Assembly (NCBI GenBank): GCA_964291445.2
Contig: OZ219862.1
Coordinates: 372,001 to 436,000, forward strand
Length of the DNA: 64,000 bases
Direction of reading: 5' to 3'
DNA from: JAPOXR01 sp964291445
GTDB taxonomy: Bacteria > Pseudomonadota > Alphaproteobacteria > Rhodobacterales > Rhodobacteraceae
A model generated the notes under the pieces. That model saw only the letters and a list, made by a program, of their open reading frames with translations, had not been told where the DNA came from and searched no databases. The translations under genes and the position numbers were made by a program. This document shows positions 6,968-16,034 of this stretch, one piece after another; position 1 is the first letter of the stretch, and every line of letters begins with the position of its first letter.

Positions 6968-9376
6968 TCAATGTTGGGACATTCCGTGTTCTTCCAGTTT
7001 GGCGGTCAATGGCACGTCGATTGCGCCGAGATCAAAACTCCAGTCGATCGAGCTCGGCTTGCGGATCAGTGCATGGTCAAGAACCTCGCGGACATTGGAG
7101 ACCGAGCGGATATCGAGCATATCCGTGATTTCATCCGAAATCTCCGACAGATCCTTGACGTTCTTCTCGGGTATCAGCACCGTCTTGATGCCGCCGCGGG
7201 TTGCGGCCAGCAGTTTTGCCTTCAACCCGCCAATGGGAAGAACATTGCCGCGCAGCGTGACCTCGCCGGTCATCGCGATGTCCCGCCGCACCGGAATGCG
7301 CGACAGCACCGATACCATGGAGGTGACCATGGCCACGCCAGCAGATGGTCCATCCTTCGGTATCGCCCCCTCCGGTACATGGACATGGATGTCGATGCTG
7401 TTGAACCCGGTAGGCTTGAACCCGATCTCGGGAGAGATCGACCGGACATAGGATGACGCCGCGGCGATGGATTCCTTCATTACCGAACCCAGCTTGCCGG
7501 TGGTCTTGATCTGGCCCTTTCCGGGAAGCACCAGCGCCTCGATTGACAGCAGGTCGCCGCCGGCGCCGGACCAGGCGAGCCCGGTCACCATGCCGACCTG
7601 GTCCGTCTCCTCCGCAAGCCCGTAACGGAACTTGGGAAGGCCGAGATTTTCCTCGAGTTTCCGCAGGCCGATATTGACGCTGCGGATTTCCTTCTTGACC
7701 AGTTTTGTCACTGTCTTCCTGGTCAGCTTGGCGATCTCCCGCTCCATGTTGCGGACACCAGCCTCGCGGGTATAGGTCCGGATGATACCCTCCAGCGCCG
7801 GGTCGGTGATCTTCATCTCCCTTGCCCGGACCCCGTGCGCCTTGCGTTGCTTCGGAATCAGGTGGCGCTTGGCAATCTCGATTTTCTCGTCCTCGGTGTA
7901 GCCTTCGAGCGAAATGATCTCCATCCGGTCTCGCAGCGGCTCCGGTATGCTGCCGAGGTAATTGGCCGTGGTGATGAACATGACGTCGGACAAATCGTAA
8001 TCGACATCCAGGTAGTGATCGACAAACCTGGCATTCTGTTCCGGGTCCAGTACCTCCAGCAAGGCACTGGCCGGGTCGCCGCGGAAGGATTGTCCGAGCT
8101 TGTCAACCTCGTCCAGCAGGATCAGCGGATTGACCGAGCTCCCCTTCTTCATGGTCTGGATAATGCGGCCGGGCATGGAACCGATATAGGTGCGCCGATG
8201 GCCGCGGATCTCGGCCTCGTCGGACACACCGCCGAGGGCAATGCGGAGAAATTCACGACCGGTGGCCCGCGCCGCCGACTCGCCGAGCGAGGTCTTTCCG
8301 ACACCTGGAGGGCCGACCAGGCACAGGATCGGCCCGGTGATCTTCTCGGTGCGCTGCTGGACCGCGATATACTCGACAATGCGTTCCTTGACCCGCTTCA
8401 GCCCGTAATGATCGGCATCAAGAATCTGCTCGGCTTCGCCAAGATCGCTCTTCACCGCCTTCCTGGTCTGCCATGGAATCGACAGGATCCAGTCCAGGTA
8501 ATTCCTGACCACGGTGGCCTCGGAATTGTTGTTCCCCATTGACCGGAGCTTCTTCAACTCGGCGGTGGCCTTGTCCCGTGCCTCGTCGGAGAGCTTGGTC
8601 GCCTTGATCTTCGCCTCGATCTCGTCGAGTTCGGATTTCTCCTCGGCATCGCCGAGTTCCCGCTGGATCGCCTTCATCTGTTCATGCAGGTAATATTCGC
8701 GCTGGGTTCGGGAAATCTGCGACTTGACGCGCCGCTTCAGCGACTTGGCGACCTGGGCGGCGTTGTTCTCGTCAAGGGTCAGCTTCAGGGTCTGCTCCAG
8801 CCGGTCCTGAAGATCGACCATCTCCAGCAATTCCTGCCGCTTGGAAATCGGTTCGTTGAGATGGCTGGCAACGATATAAGTGAGGGCCGACGGGTCATCG
8901 GCACTGGCAAAATCCTGGATGCTGTTGCCCTCGCCCACCAGTTTCTGGCGGGTGGCATAGGTTTCGAATTCCTTGAACAGGCGCCTGGACAGCGACTTGA
9001 TCGACGCCGTCGCCTCGCTGGTATCCGACACCAGGTCATCGAGGATGATGGCACCGGCCTCGAGGTGGTCCTCGGTTTCCGTGAACTTCTTGATGGCCAC
9101 CCGCGACTCGCCTTCGACCAGCAGCTTCATGGTGCCGTTCGGAAGGCGCAGCAATTGCAGAACGTTGGCCTTGACGCCGACCTGGTAGAGATCGGACGGG
9201 CCGGGATCATCCTTGTTCGAATCCAGCTGTGTCACCAAGACCAGGCCATTCTCGGAATCGATGGCGCGTTCGATCGACTTGACGGATTTGTCCCGGCCGA
9301 CGAAGAGCGGGCAGATCATGGTGGGAAATACCACCGTATCGCGCAATGGGAGGATCGGGTATATCTTGGCTCGCAT
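6968..9376 (-). CDS. lon: ATP-dependent protease Lon
   Basis: Full-length 802-residue Lon, the cytoplasmic ATP-driven serine protease that removes damaged and regulatory proteins. The order is as expected. The N-terminal substrate domain opens ILPLRDTVVFPTMICPLFVGR. A long helical linker contains EYYLHEQMKAIQRELG. The AAA+ module has Walker A GPPGVGKT (about 355) and Walker B ILLDEVDKLG (about 420). The protease domain has the catalytic Ser in KDGPSAGVAM (about 680) and the Lys in GGLKAKLLAA (about 722). The start at 9376 has a modest GAGAG ribosome site. It lies between the tRNA-like region and tgt. The HU gene that often follows lon in alphaproteobacteria is not present here. Nothing in the coding frame looks damaged. 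Confidence 0.98.
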   Translation of the reverse strand: MRAKIYPILPLRDTVVFPTMICPLFVGRDKSVKSIERAIDSENGLVLVTQLDSNKDDPGPSDLYQVGVKANVLQLLRLPNGTMKLLVEGESRVAIKKFTETEDHLEAGAIILDDLVSDTSEATASIKSLSRRLFKEFETYATRQKLVGEGNSIQDFASADDPSALTYIVASHLNEPISKRQELLEMVDLQDRLEQTLKLTLDENNAAQVAKSLKRRVKSQISRTQREYYLHEQMKAIQRELGDAEEKSELDEIEAKIKATKLSDEARDKATAELKKLRSMGNNNSEATVVRNYLDWILSIPWQTRKAVKSDLGEAEQILDADHYGLKRVKERIVEYIAVQQRTEKITGPILCLVGPPGVGKTSLGESAARATGREFLRIALGGVSDEAEIRGHRRTYIGSMPGRIIQTMKKGSSVNPLILLDEVDKLGQSFRGDPASALLEVLDPEQNARFVDHYLDVDYDLSDVMFITTANYLGSIPEPLRDRMEIISLEGYTEDEKIEIAKRHLIPKQRKAHGVRAREMKITDPALEGIIRTYTREAGVRNMEREIAKLTRKTVTKLVKKEIRSVNIGLRKLEENLGLPKFRYGLAEETDQVGMVTGLAWSGAGGDLLSIEALVLPGKGQIKTTGKLGSVMKESIAAASSYVRSISPEIGFKPTGFNSIDIHVHVPEGAIPKDGPSAGVAMVTSMVSVLSRIPVRRDIAMTGEVTLRGNVLPIGGLKAKLLAATRGGIKTVLIPEKNVKDLSEISDEITDMLDIRSVSNVREVLDHALIRKPSSIDWSFDLGAIDVPLTAKLEEHGMSQH

Positions 9377-9627
9377 GACGAACTCTCACTGGTTGGATGC
9401 CCGCACAGGCGGTCCGAACCGCAGTCCGGCCACACCGACATGACATGGTGACACCATTCCAATCTTTCAAGCGGCCACCAGGCAAATTTGATCCCCTGCA
9501 CGCGCGCCATTGCCAGCCGCATGGCTCCGGCAATCGCCGGCCAACCTCAGTATGACCAAGATCAGAGAGTAGAGAAGAAATGGAAGTTCTAGATTGTACC
9601 CGCGGGCCTTCCTGTGGAAAACTCCGC

Positions 9628-10752
9628 TCAATTGATGGCGTTTTCGCGCAACGCGTGAAATTCGGCCACGAATTCTTGCAGCACCCCATCGGAAATCGCC
9701 TTCCGCAGGCCGGCCATCAGCTCCTGGTAGTAGTGCAGATTGTGCCAGGTCAGCAGCATGGCGGCGATGATTTCGCCTGAACGCACCACGTGGCTCAGAT
9801 AGGCACGGGAATAGGATTGGCAGACCGGGCACTGGCACCGGTCATCGAGCGGGGCTGGATCGTCGCGGTGACGGGCATTCCGCATGTTGAGGGCTCCGTG
9901 ACGGGTGAAGGCCTGCCCCGTCCGACCCGAGCGGCTCGGAAGCACGCAGTCGAACATGTCCACGCCCCGGACGACGGCGCCGACAATATCGTCGGGCTTG
10001 CCGACGCCCATCAGGTATCGGGGCTTGCCGGCCGGAAGCAGGCCGGGTGCATAGTCGAGAACTCCGAACATCTGCTCCTGGCCCTCGCCGACCGCCAGGC
10101 CGCCGATGGCGTAGCCCGGGAACCCGATCTGCGCCAGGCGCTGGGAGCTTTCCTGCCTGAGATCCGGGTAGATCGAACCCTGCTGGATTCCGAACAACGC
10201 CCGACCGTCGCCGTCACCGAAGGCATCCTTCGAGCGCGCCGCCCAGCGCATCGACAACTCCATCGAATTCCCGGCAACCTGCCGCGACGCCGGATACTGC
10301 GTGCATTCATCGAAACACATGATGATGTCGGAGCCGAGCATGGTCTGGATCTCGATCGATCTCTCGGGCGTCAACTCGTGCATGGAGCCGTCCAGATGCG
10401 ACTTGAATGTCACGCCGTTCTCCGTGGTCTGCTGCAGCGCCTTCAGGCTCATGACCTGGAATCCACCCGAGTCGGTCAGGATCGGACGGTCCCAGTTCAT
10501 GAATTCGTGCAACCCGCCGAGCCAGGCGACCCGCTTTTCGCCCGGCCTCAGCATGAGGTGATAGGTATTGCCAAGAATGATCTGGGCGCCGGTCGCCTTC
10601 ACGCTCTCCGGCAGCATGGCCTTTACCGTGGCCCCGGTCCCCACCGGCATGAAGGCCGGGGTGGCAATATCGCCCCGCCTTGTCCTGACGATGCCGGTCC
10701 GTGCCCGGCCATCGGTGCGGATAATGGTGAATCCGAAATCCGGATCTTGCAT
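9628..10752 (-). CDS. tgt: Queuine tRNA-ribosyltransferase (tRNA-guanine transglycosylase)
   Basis: A 374-residue enzyme that exchanges guanine 34 of tRNA-Asp, -Asn, -His and -Tyr for the queuosine precursor preQ1. Seen in order are VGTGATVKAMLPESV, QIILGNTYHL, the catalytic Asp region LTDSGGFQVMSL (about 95), CFDECTQYPA (about 148), GGLAVGEGQEQM (about 218), and the nucleophile Asp region GVDMFDCVLPSR (about 268). The zinc site is CQCPVCQSYSRAYLSH (about 310) plus the His of WHNLHYY. Length is normal. It reads away from the SufT gene; the 170 bases between them should hold both promoters. Confidence 0.97.
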   Translation of the reverse strand: MQDPDFGFTIIRTDGRARTGIVRTRRGDIATPAFMPVGTGATVKAMLPESVKATGAQIILGNTYHLMLRPGEKRVAWLGGLHEFMNWDRPILTDSGGFQVMSLKALQQTTENGVTFKSHLDGSMHELTPERSIEIQTMLGSDIIMCFDECTQYPASRQVAGNSMELSMRWAARSKDAFGDGDGRALFGIQQGSIYPDLRQESSQRLAQIGFPGYAIGGLAVGEGQEQMFGVLDYAPGLLPAGKPRYLMGVGKPDDIVGAVVRGVDMFDCVLPSRSGRTGQAFTRHGALNMRNARHRDDPAPLDDRCQCPVCQSYSRAYLSHVVRSGEIIAAMLLTWHNLHYYQELMAGLRKAISDGVLQEFVAEFHALRENAIN

Positions 10753-10921
10753 GACCGATCTCCACGCCTGTCTTCGGCGACAGATACAGGTTGTGGTCGG
10801 CGATTCCGACCCATGATACCGGCAAGGTTACAGCGACCGGAATATTTCCTGACCTGTTCACTAGACTTTCCCGTGCAAATTCATATCTTCTGAACAGGAA
10901 CCGGGCAGTGCTGGGGACTTC

Positions 10922-11287
10922 ATGACGTCAATCGACAGCTATCCCCTGGAAGGAACGCCGCTGATCAGGCCATCGAACGTCGATCATCCGCTGCATGATC
11001 GCGTCGTCGAGGCGTGCCGGTCCGTCTATGATCCCGAGATTCCGGTCAACATCTATGATCTGGGCCTAGTCTACACCATCGAGATCAGCGATGAAAACGA
11101 TGTCCAGCTGATCATGACGCTGACCGCGCCGGGATGTCCGGTCGCCGGCGACATGCCTGGCTGGCTGGCCGAGGCGGTGGAACCGGTCGAGGGCGTGCGA
11201 ACGGTAAATGTCGAACTGACCTGGGATCCTCCCTGGGGCATGGAAATGATGTCGGATGAAGCCAGGCTCGAACTGGGCTTCATGTGA
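10922..11287 (+). CDS. sufT: SufT-like DUF59/MIP18 iron-sulfur assembly factor
   Basis: A 121-residue protein of the DUF59 (MIP18/PaaD) family, linked to late steps of iron-sulfur cluster maturation. The family core is clear: VVEACRSVYDPEIPVNIYDLGLVYTIEI, TLTAPGCPVAGDMP with its conserved cysteine, and VELTWDPPWGMEMMSDEARLELGFM at the C-terminus. It is immediately followed by an A-type carrier gene (SufA-like). In alphaproteobacteria this pair often ends the suf operon; the rest of that operon is not in the window. The ATG at 10922 is the only sensible start. The stop codon overlaps an upstream GTG of the next frame. Confidence 0.88.
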   Translation: MTSIDSYPLEGTPLIRPSNVDHPLHDRVVEACRSVYDPEIPVNIYDLGLVYTIEISDENDVQLIMTLTAPGCPVAGDMPGWLAEAVEPVEGVRTVNVELTWDPPWGMEMMSDEARLELGFM

Positions 11288-11355
11288 CACACTTGCCGGC
11301 GGCGGGCATCGGGCCCGGCCCGGATTCTTCTTGCGACGGAGTGGCAGCCAATACG

Positions 11356-11727
11356 ATGTTTGGAATACCGGACAAACAGGCGGTGACGCTTACCGACTCT
11401 GCCGTGCAGCAGATTACCCGGCTCATGGAGCAATCGGGCAAGAAGGGTCTGCGCATCGGCGTTCGCAAGGGTGGGTGCGCCGGCATGGAATACTCGATGG
11501 AATACGTCGACGAGATCGGCAGCCATGACGAGGTGGTGGAACAGGGCGGCGCCCGGGTGCTGATTGCCCCCATGGCACAGATGTTCCTGTTCGGCACTGA
11601 AATCGACTATGGTGCCACGCTGCTCGAATCCGGGTTCCGGTTCAGCAATCCGAACGTGACCGAGGCCTGCGGATGCGGTGAATCGATTCGGTTCGGCGAC
11701 ATGGAGCCAGCCGACACTCCGGACTGA
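11356..11727 (+). CDS. A-type iron-sulfur carrier (SufA/IscA family)
   Basis: 123 residues. A-type carriers hold a transient iron-sulfur cluster and pass it to target enzymes. The three ligand cysteines are present: one in KGGCAGMEYSMEY (about residue 40) and two in TEACGCGESIRFG near the C-terminus. I chose ATG 11356, giving the usual family length and N-terminus (FGIPDKQAVTLTDSAVQQI). A GTG at 11284 would overlap the sufT stop and add 24 residues unlike the family. It probably acts with the SufT-like protein just upstream. Confidence 0.9.
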   Translation: MFGIPDKQAVTLTDSAVQQITRLMEQSGKKGLRIGVRKGGCAGMEYSMEYVDEIGSHDEVVEQGGARVLIAPMAQMFLFGTEIDYGATLLESGFRFSNPNVTEACGCGESIRFGDMEPADTPD

Positions 11728-11807
11728 CAATGGATCTTGTTGGCGAGGCCCGGCCTGCTGGACGGCAGCGGGCCGACCGGTGCCGGCAATCGAATGGGAG
11801 AAAGCCG

Positions 11808-12548
11808 TTGCGCCGAAAGCTCGTGGCCGGAAACTGGAAGATGAACGGGACCGCCGTCCAATTGCAGCTGGCCTCCAGCGTGGCACGATCCTGCGGCGAT
11901 GGCAATTGTTCGGTCGTGATCTGCCCGCCGGCAACCTTGCTGGACCGGATGTCGGCGCTGTTATCCGGGTCGGCCGTCGAGACCGGCGGCCAGGATTGCC
12001 ATGCTGCCGATTCCGGGGCACATACCGGTGACATCTCGGCACCGATGCTGGCCGATGCCGGCGCCACCCACTGCATCGTCGGGCATTCCGAGCGCCGGCT
12101 TGCCCATCGGGAATCCAATGACCAGGTGCTGGCAAAGGCGCAGGCGGCAATCTCGGCTGGACTGGTTGCCATATTGTGCATCGGCGAGACCGCCGAGGAG
12201 CGGCAGGCCGGCGACACGCTATCCGTGATCAGGGGACAACTTGCCGAATGCATCCCGCCCGGAGCCGGCCACCGGCAACTGGTAATTGCCTATGAACCAG
12301 TCTGGGCAATCGGGTCCGGGCAGACCGCCAGCGATGATCAGATCGTCGAGGTCCACCGGTTCATCCGCCAGGTTTGCGGCGAAATGGGCGGGCCGGATTT
12401 GGCCGACAACATTCGCCTTCTCTATGGCGGGTCGGTCAGCCGCGCCAATTGCGCACGCATTCTTGCCCTCGATGATGTCGATGGCGGGCTGATTGGCGGC
12501 GCATCACTGACGGCGGAAGATTTCCTGGCCATCATCGGCGCCACCTGA
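11808..12548 (+). CDS. tpiA: Triosephosphate isomerase
   Basis: A 246-residue TIM barrel that interconverts dihydroxyacetone phosphate and glyceraldehyde 3-phosphate. The N-terminal VAGNWKMNG gives the substrate-binding Asn and Lys. The catalytic His is in IVGHSERR (about 93) and the catalytic Glu in AYEPVWAIGSG (about 165). The phosphate-binding loop is LLYGGSVS and IGGASL near the end. The start is a TTG at 11808 behind GGGAG at about 8 bases. The in-frame codon at 11730 would add 26 residues unlike any isomerase N-terminus. It follows the iron-sulfur genes by 80 bases and ends in a shared hairpin with the converging DUF924 gene. Confidence 0.95.
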   Translation: MRRKLVAGNWKMNGTAVQLQLASSVARSCGDGNCSVVICPPATLLDRMSALLSGSAVETGGQDCHAADSGAHTGDISAPMLADAGATHCIVGHSERRLAHRESNDQVLAKAQAAISAGLVAILCIGETAEERQAGDTLSVIRGQLAECIPPGAGHRQLVIAYEPVWAIGSGQTASDDQIVEVHRFIRQVCGEMGGPDLADNIRLLYGGSVSRANCARILALDDVDGGLIGGASLTAEDFLAIIGAT

Positions 12549-12550
12549 AA

Positions 12551-12579
12551 ACCAGGCCCGCCGGCTGGTCAGGCCTGGT
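12551..12579. terminator. Bidirectional hairpin between tpiA and the DUF924 gene
   Basis: ACCAGGCC (12551-12558) pairs with GGCCTGGT (12572-12579) across a 13-base loop. It sits where the two convergent genes end and overlaps the last codons of the minus-strand gene. There is no clear T run, so terminator strength is uncertain. Confidence 0.5.
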
Positions 12580-13153
12580 CGGCCTCTTCGAGTTGCCGGA
12601 CGAAACCCCGGTAGCCGACATTCGCCATCCACTCGGTCTCGTCATCCGTGCTGGCACGGCCGAGCGCGTCGTTGCGGTAGGGAAATCGCCCGAACATCTC
12701 GATAATTCCCCGGTGGGCCCGGGCATGCAGCAGATTGGTGGCGCCGGTCTCGGGCATGCGCTCGCCGATCAGCTCGATACAGCGATCCTGTTCGGCAAGC
12801 GCCTCCGAATGCATGAACGGCATGTAGATGAACAGGCGTTGCTGCTCGGTCATCCGCATGTCATGACCGTCGCCGATTGCACGATCGGCAACCTTGCGAG
12901 CCAATGCGTCGGTGGCAAAGGATTTGCCGGAGCCGCGAAACATGTTGCGCGGGAACTGGTCGAGCAGGATAATCAATGCCAGCGCCCCGTCGGCATTTTC
13001 GGTCCAGCCATCGAACTCGCCCCGCGCCGCCCTCTCCCAGGCATCGCCGAAGCGTTCGATGATCCTTTCATCGATCTCCGGCCCGCCCATGAACTGCTCC
13101 TCTGGCGATATTTCCTCGAACCAGAACGCAAGAATTTCCCTTGGTGTTGTCAT
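12569..13153 (-). CDS. DUF924 family protein
   Basis: A 194-residue protein matching the DUF924 family across its length. Family landmarks seen are ILAFWFEEISPEEQF at the N-terminus, GALALIILLDQFPRNMFRGSG (about 60), FATDALARKVADRAI, and LFIYMPFMHSEALAEQDRCI (about 110). HRGIIEMFGRFPYRNDALGR follows near the end. The family is helical and distantly TPR-like; its biochemical role is not established. It points towards tpiA and shares a hairpin with it. No operon partner is evident, since the esterase gene upstream on the same strand lies 87 bases away. Confidence 0.88.
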   Translation of the reverse strand: MTTPREILAFWFEEISPEEQFMGGPEIDERIIERFGDAWERAARGEFDGWTENADGALALIILLDQFPRNMFRGSGKSFATDALARKVADRAIGDGHDMRMTEQQRLFIYMPFMHSEALAEQDRCIELIGERMPETGATNLLHARAHRGIIEMFGRFPYRNDALGRASTDDETEWMANVGYRGFVRQLEEADQA

Positions 13154-13239
13154 GATACATCCTGTTTATCAATATGTTGCGAGCATTGTTTCAATCTTCG
13201 GAGCCGGCAGCTTCTGGCCTGGCCCGCGCGACTACCAGA

Positions 13240-13950
13240 TCATAGAGGGGCTTTTCCATTGTCCGAACTCCCTTCTGGCCCGGCCTGCGCGGCCGCCAGC
13301 CTTGCCTTCATGAAGTGCAGGGCAACGCCGATGCCAAACGGGTCAATCCCGTGCCCCAGCTCCGGCACCATGATCGACTGCACCGGAATGTCATTCCTGG
13401 CCAGGATTCCGGCGGCCTCGGCCGAGAATTCCGCGGGCAGGACCTCGTCATTCTCTCCATGGACGAGGACCATCGGCGGTCGCGACCGGCATTCCGATTC
13501 GAGCAATCCGGGAAACAGCAATTTGCCCGAGAAGCCGACCACGCCGGCGAGCGGCCGCTCCCGCCTGGGCACGGCATGCAGCGCCATCATGGTTCCCTGG
13601 GAGAAACCGACCAGGATGGCCCGTTGGTCGGGAATCTCGGCGGCCGCGATCTCGTCATCGATGAATTGCTGCAACGATGCGACCGACCGCACCATGGTGT
13701 GGATGGTGTCCATCCGGTCCGGGTTCTCGATACCCGATATCGGAAACCATTGCCGGCCAGCCGGGTTGACGTCGCATGGCTGCGGAGCATCCGGTGCGGC
13801 AAAGGCCGTCGATTGCAGGTTCCGTGACCAGATGTCGGCCAAGCCGATCAAATCCTCGCCATTGGCGCCGTAACCATGCAGAAGCACCACCAGGCTGTCG
13901 GCCTGCCCGGCTGCCGCCGGCCTTCTGTGCGCATTCAGCCCGGCACTCAT
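13240..13950 (-). CDS. Phospholipase/carboxylesterase (alpha/beta hydrolase)
   Basis: A 236-residue alpha/beta hydrolase of the phospholipase/carboxylesterase (YpfH-like) family. It has the oxyanion region VVLLHGYGANGEDL (about 20) and the nucleophile Ser in LVGFSQGTMMAL (about 115). The acid Asp is in HGENDEVLP (about 168) and the His in ELGHGIDPFG (about 203). Such enzymes hydrolyse short-chain esters in the cytoplasm. The start at 13950 follows GAGGGAGG and overlaps the stop of the glycosylase gene by four bases (ATGA), which implies translational coupling. The longer frame to 14019 lacks a better ribosome site. Confidence 0.9.
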   Translation of the reverse strand: MSAGLNAHRRPAAAGQADSLVVLLHGYGANGEDLIGLADIWSRNLQSTAFAAPDAPQPCDVNPAGRQWFPISGIENPDRMDTIHTMVRSVASLQQFIDDEIAAAEIPDQRAILVGFSQGTMMALHAVPRRERPLAGVVGFSGKLLFPGLLESECRSRPPMVLVHGENDEVLPAEFSAEAAGILARNDIPVQSIMVPELGHGIDPFGIGVALHFMKARLAAAQAGPEGSSDNGKAPL

Positions 13951-14576
13951 CGTATGCCCTCCCTCTTGATTGCCGCCCGGTAATACGCCCATAGCAGCCT
14001 GGCGGCGACGGCGCGCCATGGCGACCAGCCCCTGGCCATCTGACGCAATTCCCGCTCGGTCGGCCGTTGGTCGAGACCAAACAACAGCCGCGCACTTTCC
14101 TGCAAGGCAAGATCGCCCGCCGCCAGCACATCGGCGCGCCCGAGGGCGGACATGGCATAGATTTCGGCGGTCCAGACGCCGATTCCCCTGATCGTGACCA
14201 GCGCCTTGATCACCTCGTCGTCACCGAGACCGGCAAGCGAGCAGTAGTCGAGATCGTTCTCGGCCAGGGCCCGTGCATATTCCGCCTTCTGCCTGGAAAG
14301 ACCGCATTGGCGCAATTCCTCGTGGCGGCAGTTCCGCAAGGCCGATTGGCTGGTCAGCCCCCTCTCGTCCAGCCGCTTCCAGATCGCGTCCGCCGATGCC
14401 ACCGACAATTGCTGGCTGACAATGATGTCGAGCAAGGTGGTAAACCCGTCGGGGCGCAGCCGAAGCGGCGGAACACCGGCGAGGGCAACGACCTCGGCAA
14501 ACCGGCTTTCAGCCGCGCAAAGATATTCGAGCCCGCGCATGATATCGGATTCGTCGCTGATGACCGCAGATTTCAT
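13947..14576 (-). CDS. DNA-3-methyladenine glycosylase II (AlkA-like, HhH-GPD)
   Basis: A 209-residue base-excision repair glycosylase. It has TLLDIIVSQQLSVASADAIWKRL (about 50), the helix-hairpin-helix LVTIRGIGVWTAEIYAM (about 130), and the catalytic Asp in VLAAGDLALQESARLL (about 155). It removes alkylated purines from DNA. The short form lacks the N-terminal domain of E. coli AlkA, as is common in this class. ATG 14576 is preferred to the frame start at 14594. It is coupled to the downstream esterase by a four-base overlap and is divergent from the MFS gene. Confidence 0.88.
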   Translation of the reverse strand: MKSAVISDESDIMRGLEYLCAAESRFAEVVALAGVPPLRLRPDGFTTLLDIIVSQQLSVASADAIWKRLDERGLTSQSALRNCRHEELRQCGLSRQKAEYARALAENDLDYCSLAGLGDDEVIKALVTIRGIGVWTAEIYAMSALGRADVLAAGDLALQESARLLFGLDQRPTERELRQMARGWSPWRAVAARLLWAYYRAAIKREGIR

Positions 14577-14679
14577 TGCACACCTGGTCGCCAAGAGCAG
14601 ACGGGCTGGCTAAACGGTTTCCACCCGCTCCACAACACGGGATTGCCAGCCGCCGGCACAGGCCGGGCCACCGGCGACA

Positions 14680-14715
14680 TTTCGGGCTTGCCTGCACTTT
14701 CGGGCTTGCCTGCAT
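14680..14715. repeat. 18-bp tandem duplication at the MFS gene start
   Basis: TTTCGGGCTTGCCTGCAC (14680-14697) is repeated as TTTCGGGCTTGCCTGCAT (14698-14715), and the second copy runs into the ATG at 14714. It lies in the divergent promoter region between the AlkA-like and MFS genes, so it could alter spacing of promoter or ribosome signals. Confidence 0.85.
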
Positions 14716-15952
14716 GATGAACCAAATCTACGGACGATGCATGCTGGCGATCATCAACAGCCGCGAAAAACGCAATGTGGCCGTCCTGGTCGTCGCCCAG
14801 GCGACAATCGGCTCGCAAATGCCCATGATATTCACCATCGGCGGACTGGCTGGCCAATCCCTGGCCGCCAATGCCTGCTGGGCCACGCTGCCGATCTCGC
14901 TGATCGTGTTCGGCTCGATGACCACCGCTCCCTGGCTCAGCCAGATCATGCAGAGATTCGGGCGGCGAGTCGGCTTCCTGATCGGCGCCGCCGGTGGCTG
15001 CATCGGCGGGATGATCGGCACCTATGCGCTGCTGAACTCCTCCTTTCCGCTGTTCCTGCTGGCATCGTATTTCACTGGCATCTACATGTCTTCGCACGGG
15101 TTCTTCCGGTTCGCTGCCGCCGACACCGCGTCGGAGGCCTTTCGACCGAAGGCCATCTCCTACGTCATGGCCGGCGGCCTGGCGGCAGCAATCATCGGCC
15201 CGCAGCTGGTCAAGGCGACGGCCCAGGGTTTTGCCGTCCCGTTCATGGGAACCTATGTGGCGGTCATGGTGATGAACCTGGTCGGTGCGCTGTTCTATCT
15301 CCTGCTTGACATCCCCGTCACCCGCCAAAGCGCGGTCAGGGGCGTGGCGGTCAGGAGCTACCGGAAGCTGCTGACAACCCCGGACATCGCTGTCGCCATC
15401 ATCTGCGCCATGGTCTCCTACGCGCTGATGAACCTGATGATGACCTCGACGCCGCTGGCGGTGGTCGGTTGCGGCTACTCGGAGAATTTGGCCGCCGACG
15501 TGGTGTCGGCGCACGTCCTGGCAATGTTCGCCCCGTCATTCTTTACCGGCCACCTGATTGCACGGTTCGGCGCCGAACGCATCGTCGCCATCGGCCTGTT
15601 GTTGCTGACCGCCGCCGGAAGCATTGGCCTGGCCGGCATCGCCATCGGCAATTTCTTCGCCGCGCTGGTCCTTTTGGGCCTTGGCTGGAATTTTGGCTTC
15701 ATCGGCGCCACGGCGATGCTGATCAATGCCCACAGCCCCGAGGAACGAGGCCGGGTCCAGGGCCTCAACGACATGATCGTCTTCGGCTGCGTGACCATGG
15801 CATCGCTGGCCTCGGGAGGGCTGATGAATTGCAGCGGTAGCACCGCGGTCGAGGGCTGGAGCGCCGTGAACTGGGCCATGACACCATTTCTTGCCCTCGC
15901 CGGCGCCTCGCTGCTCTGGCTGACGCTCGGACGGCGAAGACAGGCTGGCTGA
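14714..15952 (+). CDS. MFS transporter
   Basis: About 412 residues with some 12 hydrophobic segments, characteristic of the major facilitator superfamily. The loop between helices 2 and 3 reads MQRFGRRVGFLIGA, the family's basic signature. A matching motif follows the mid-protein break (ARFGAERIVAIGL). The late segment AHSPEERGRVQGLNDMIVF is typical of drug/sugar carriers of the UMF-like MFS group. Substrate is unknown. ATG 14714, inside an 18-bp tandem repeat, or ATG 14741 could be the start; the frame to 14576 overlaps the divergent glycosylase gene. It converges on the LacI gene with a hairpin between. Confidence 0.82.
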   Translation: MMNQIYGRCMLAIINSREKRNVAVLVVAQATIGSQMPMIFTIGGLAGQSLAANACWATLPISLIVFGSMTTAPWLSQIMQRFGRRVGFLIGAAGGCIGGMIGTYALLNSSFPLFLLASYFTGIYMSSHGFFRFAAADTASEAFRPKAISYVMAGGLAAAIIGPQLVKATAQGFAVPFMGTYVAVMVMNLVGALFYLLLDIPVTRQSAVRGVAVRSYRKLLTTPDIAVAIICAMVSYALMNLMMTSTPLAVVGCGYSENLAADVVSAHVLAMFAPSFFTGHLIARFGAERIVAIGLLLLTAAGSIGLAGIAIGNFFAALVLLGLGWNFGFIGATAMLINAHSPEERGRVQGLNDMIVFGCVTMASLASGGLMNCSGSTAVEGWSAVNWAMTPFLALAGASLLWLTLGRRRQAG

Positions 15953-15982
15953 ACGGAGCCTGCACGACAAGGCCGTTCCGAC

Positions 15983-16004
15983 CCTTGCCCGGTCCGGGCC
16001 AAGG
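15983..16004. terminator. Hairpin between convergent MFS and LacI genes
   Basis: CCTTG-CCCGG and CCGGG-C-CAAGG form a ten-pair stem with a one-base bulge and a tiny loop. It lies between the converging stop codons at 15952 and 16035. No T run follows on either strand. Confidence 0.4.
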
Positions 16005-16034
16005 CTGGCGGCGACGGGCGGTCCGGGACCGGCC

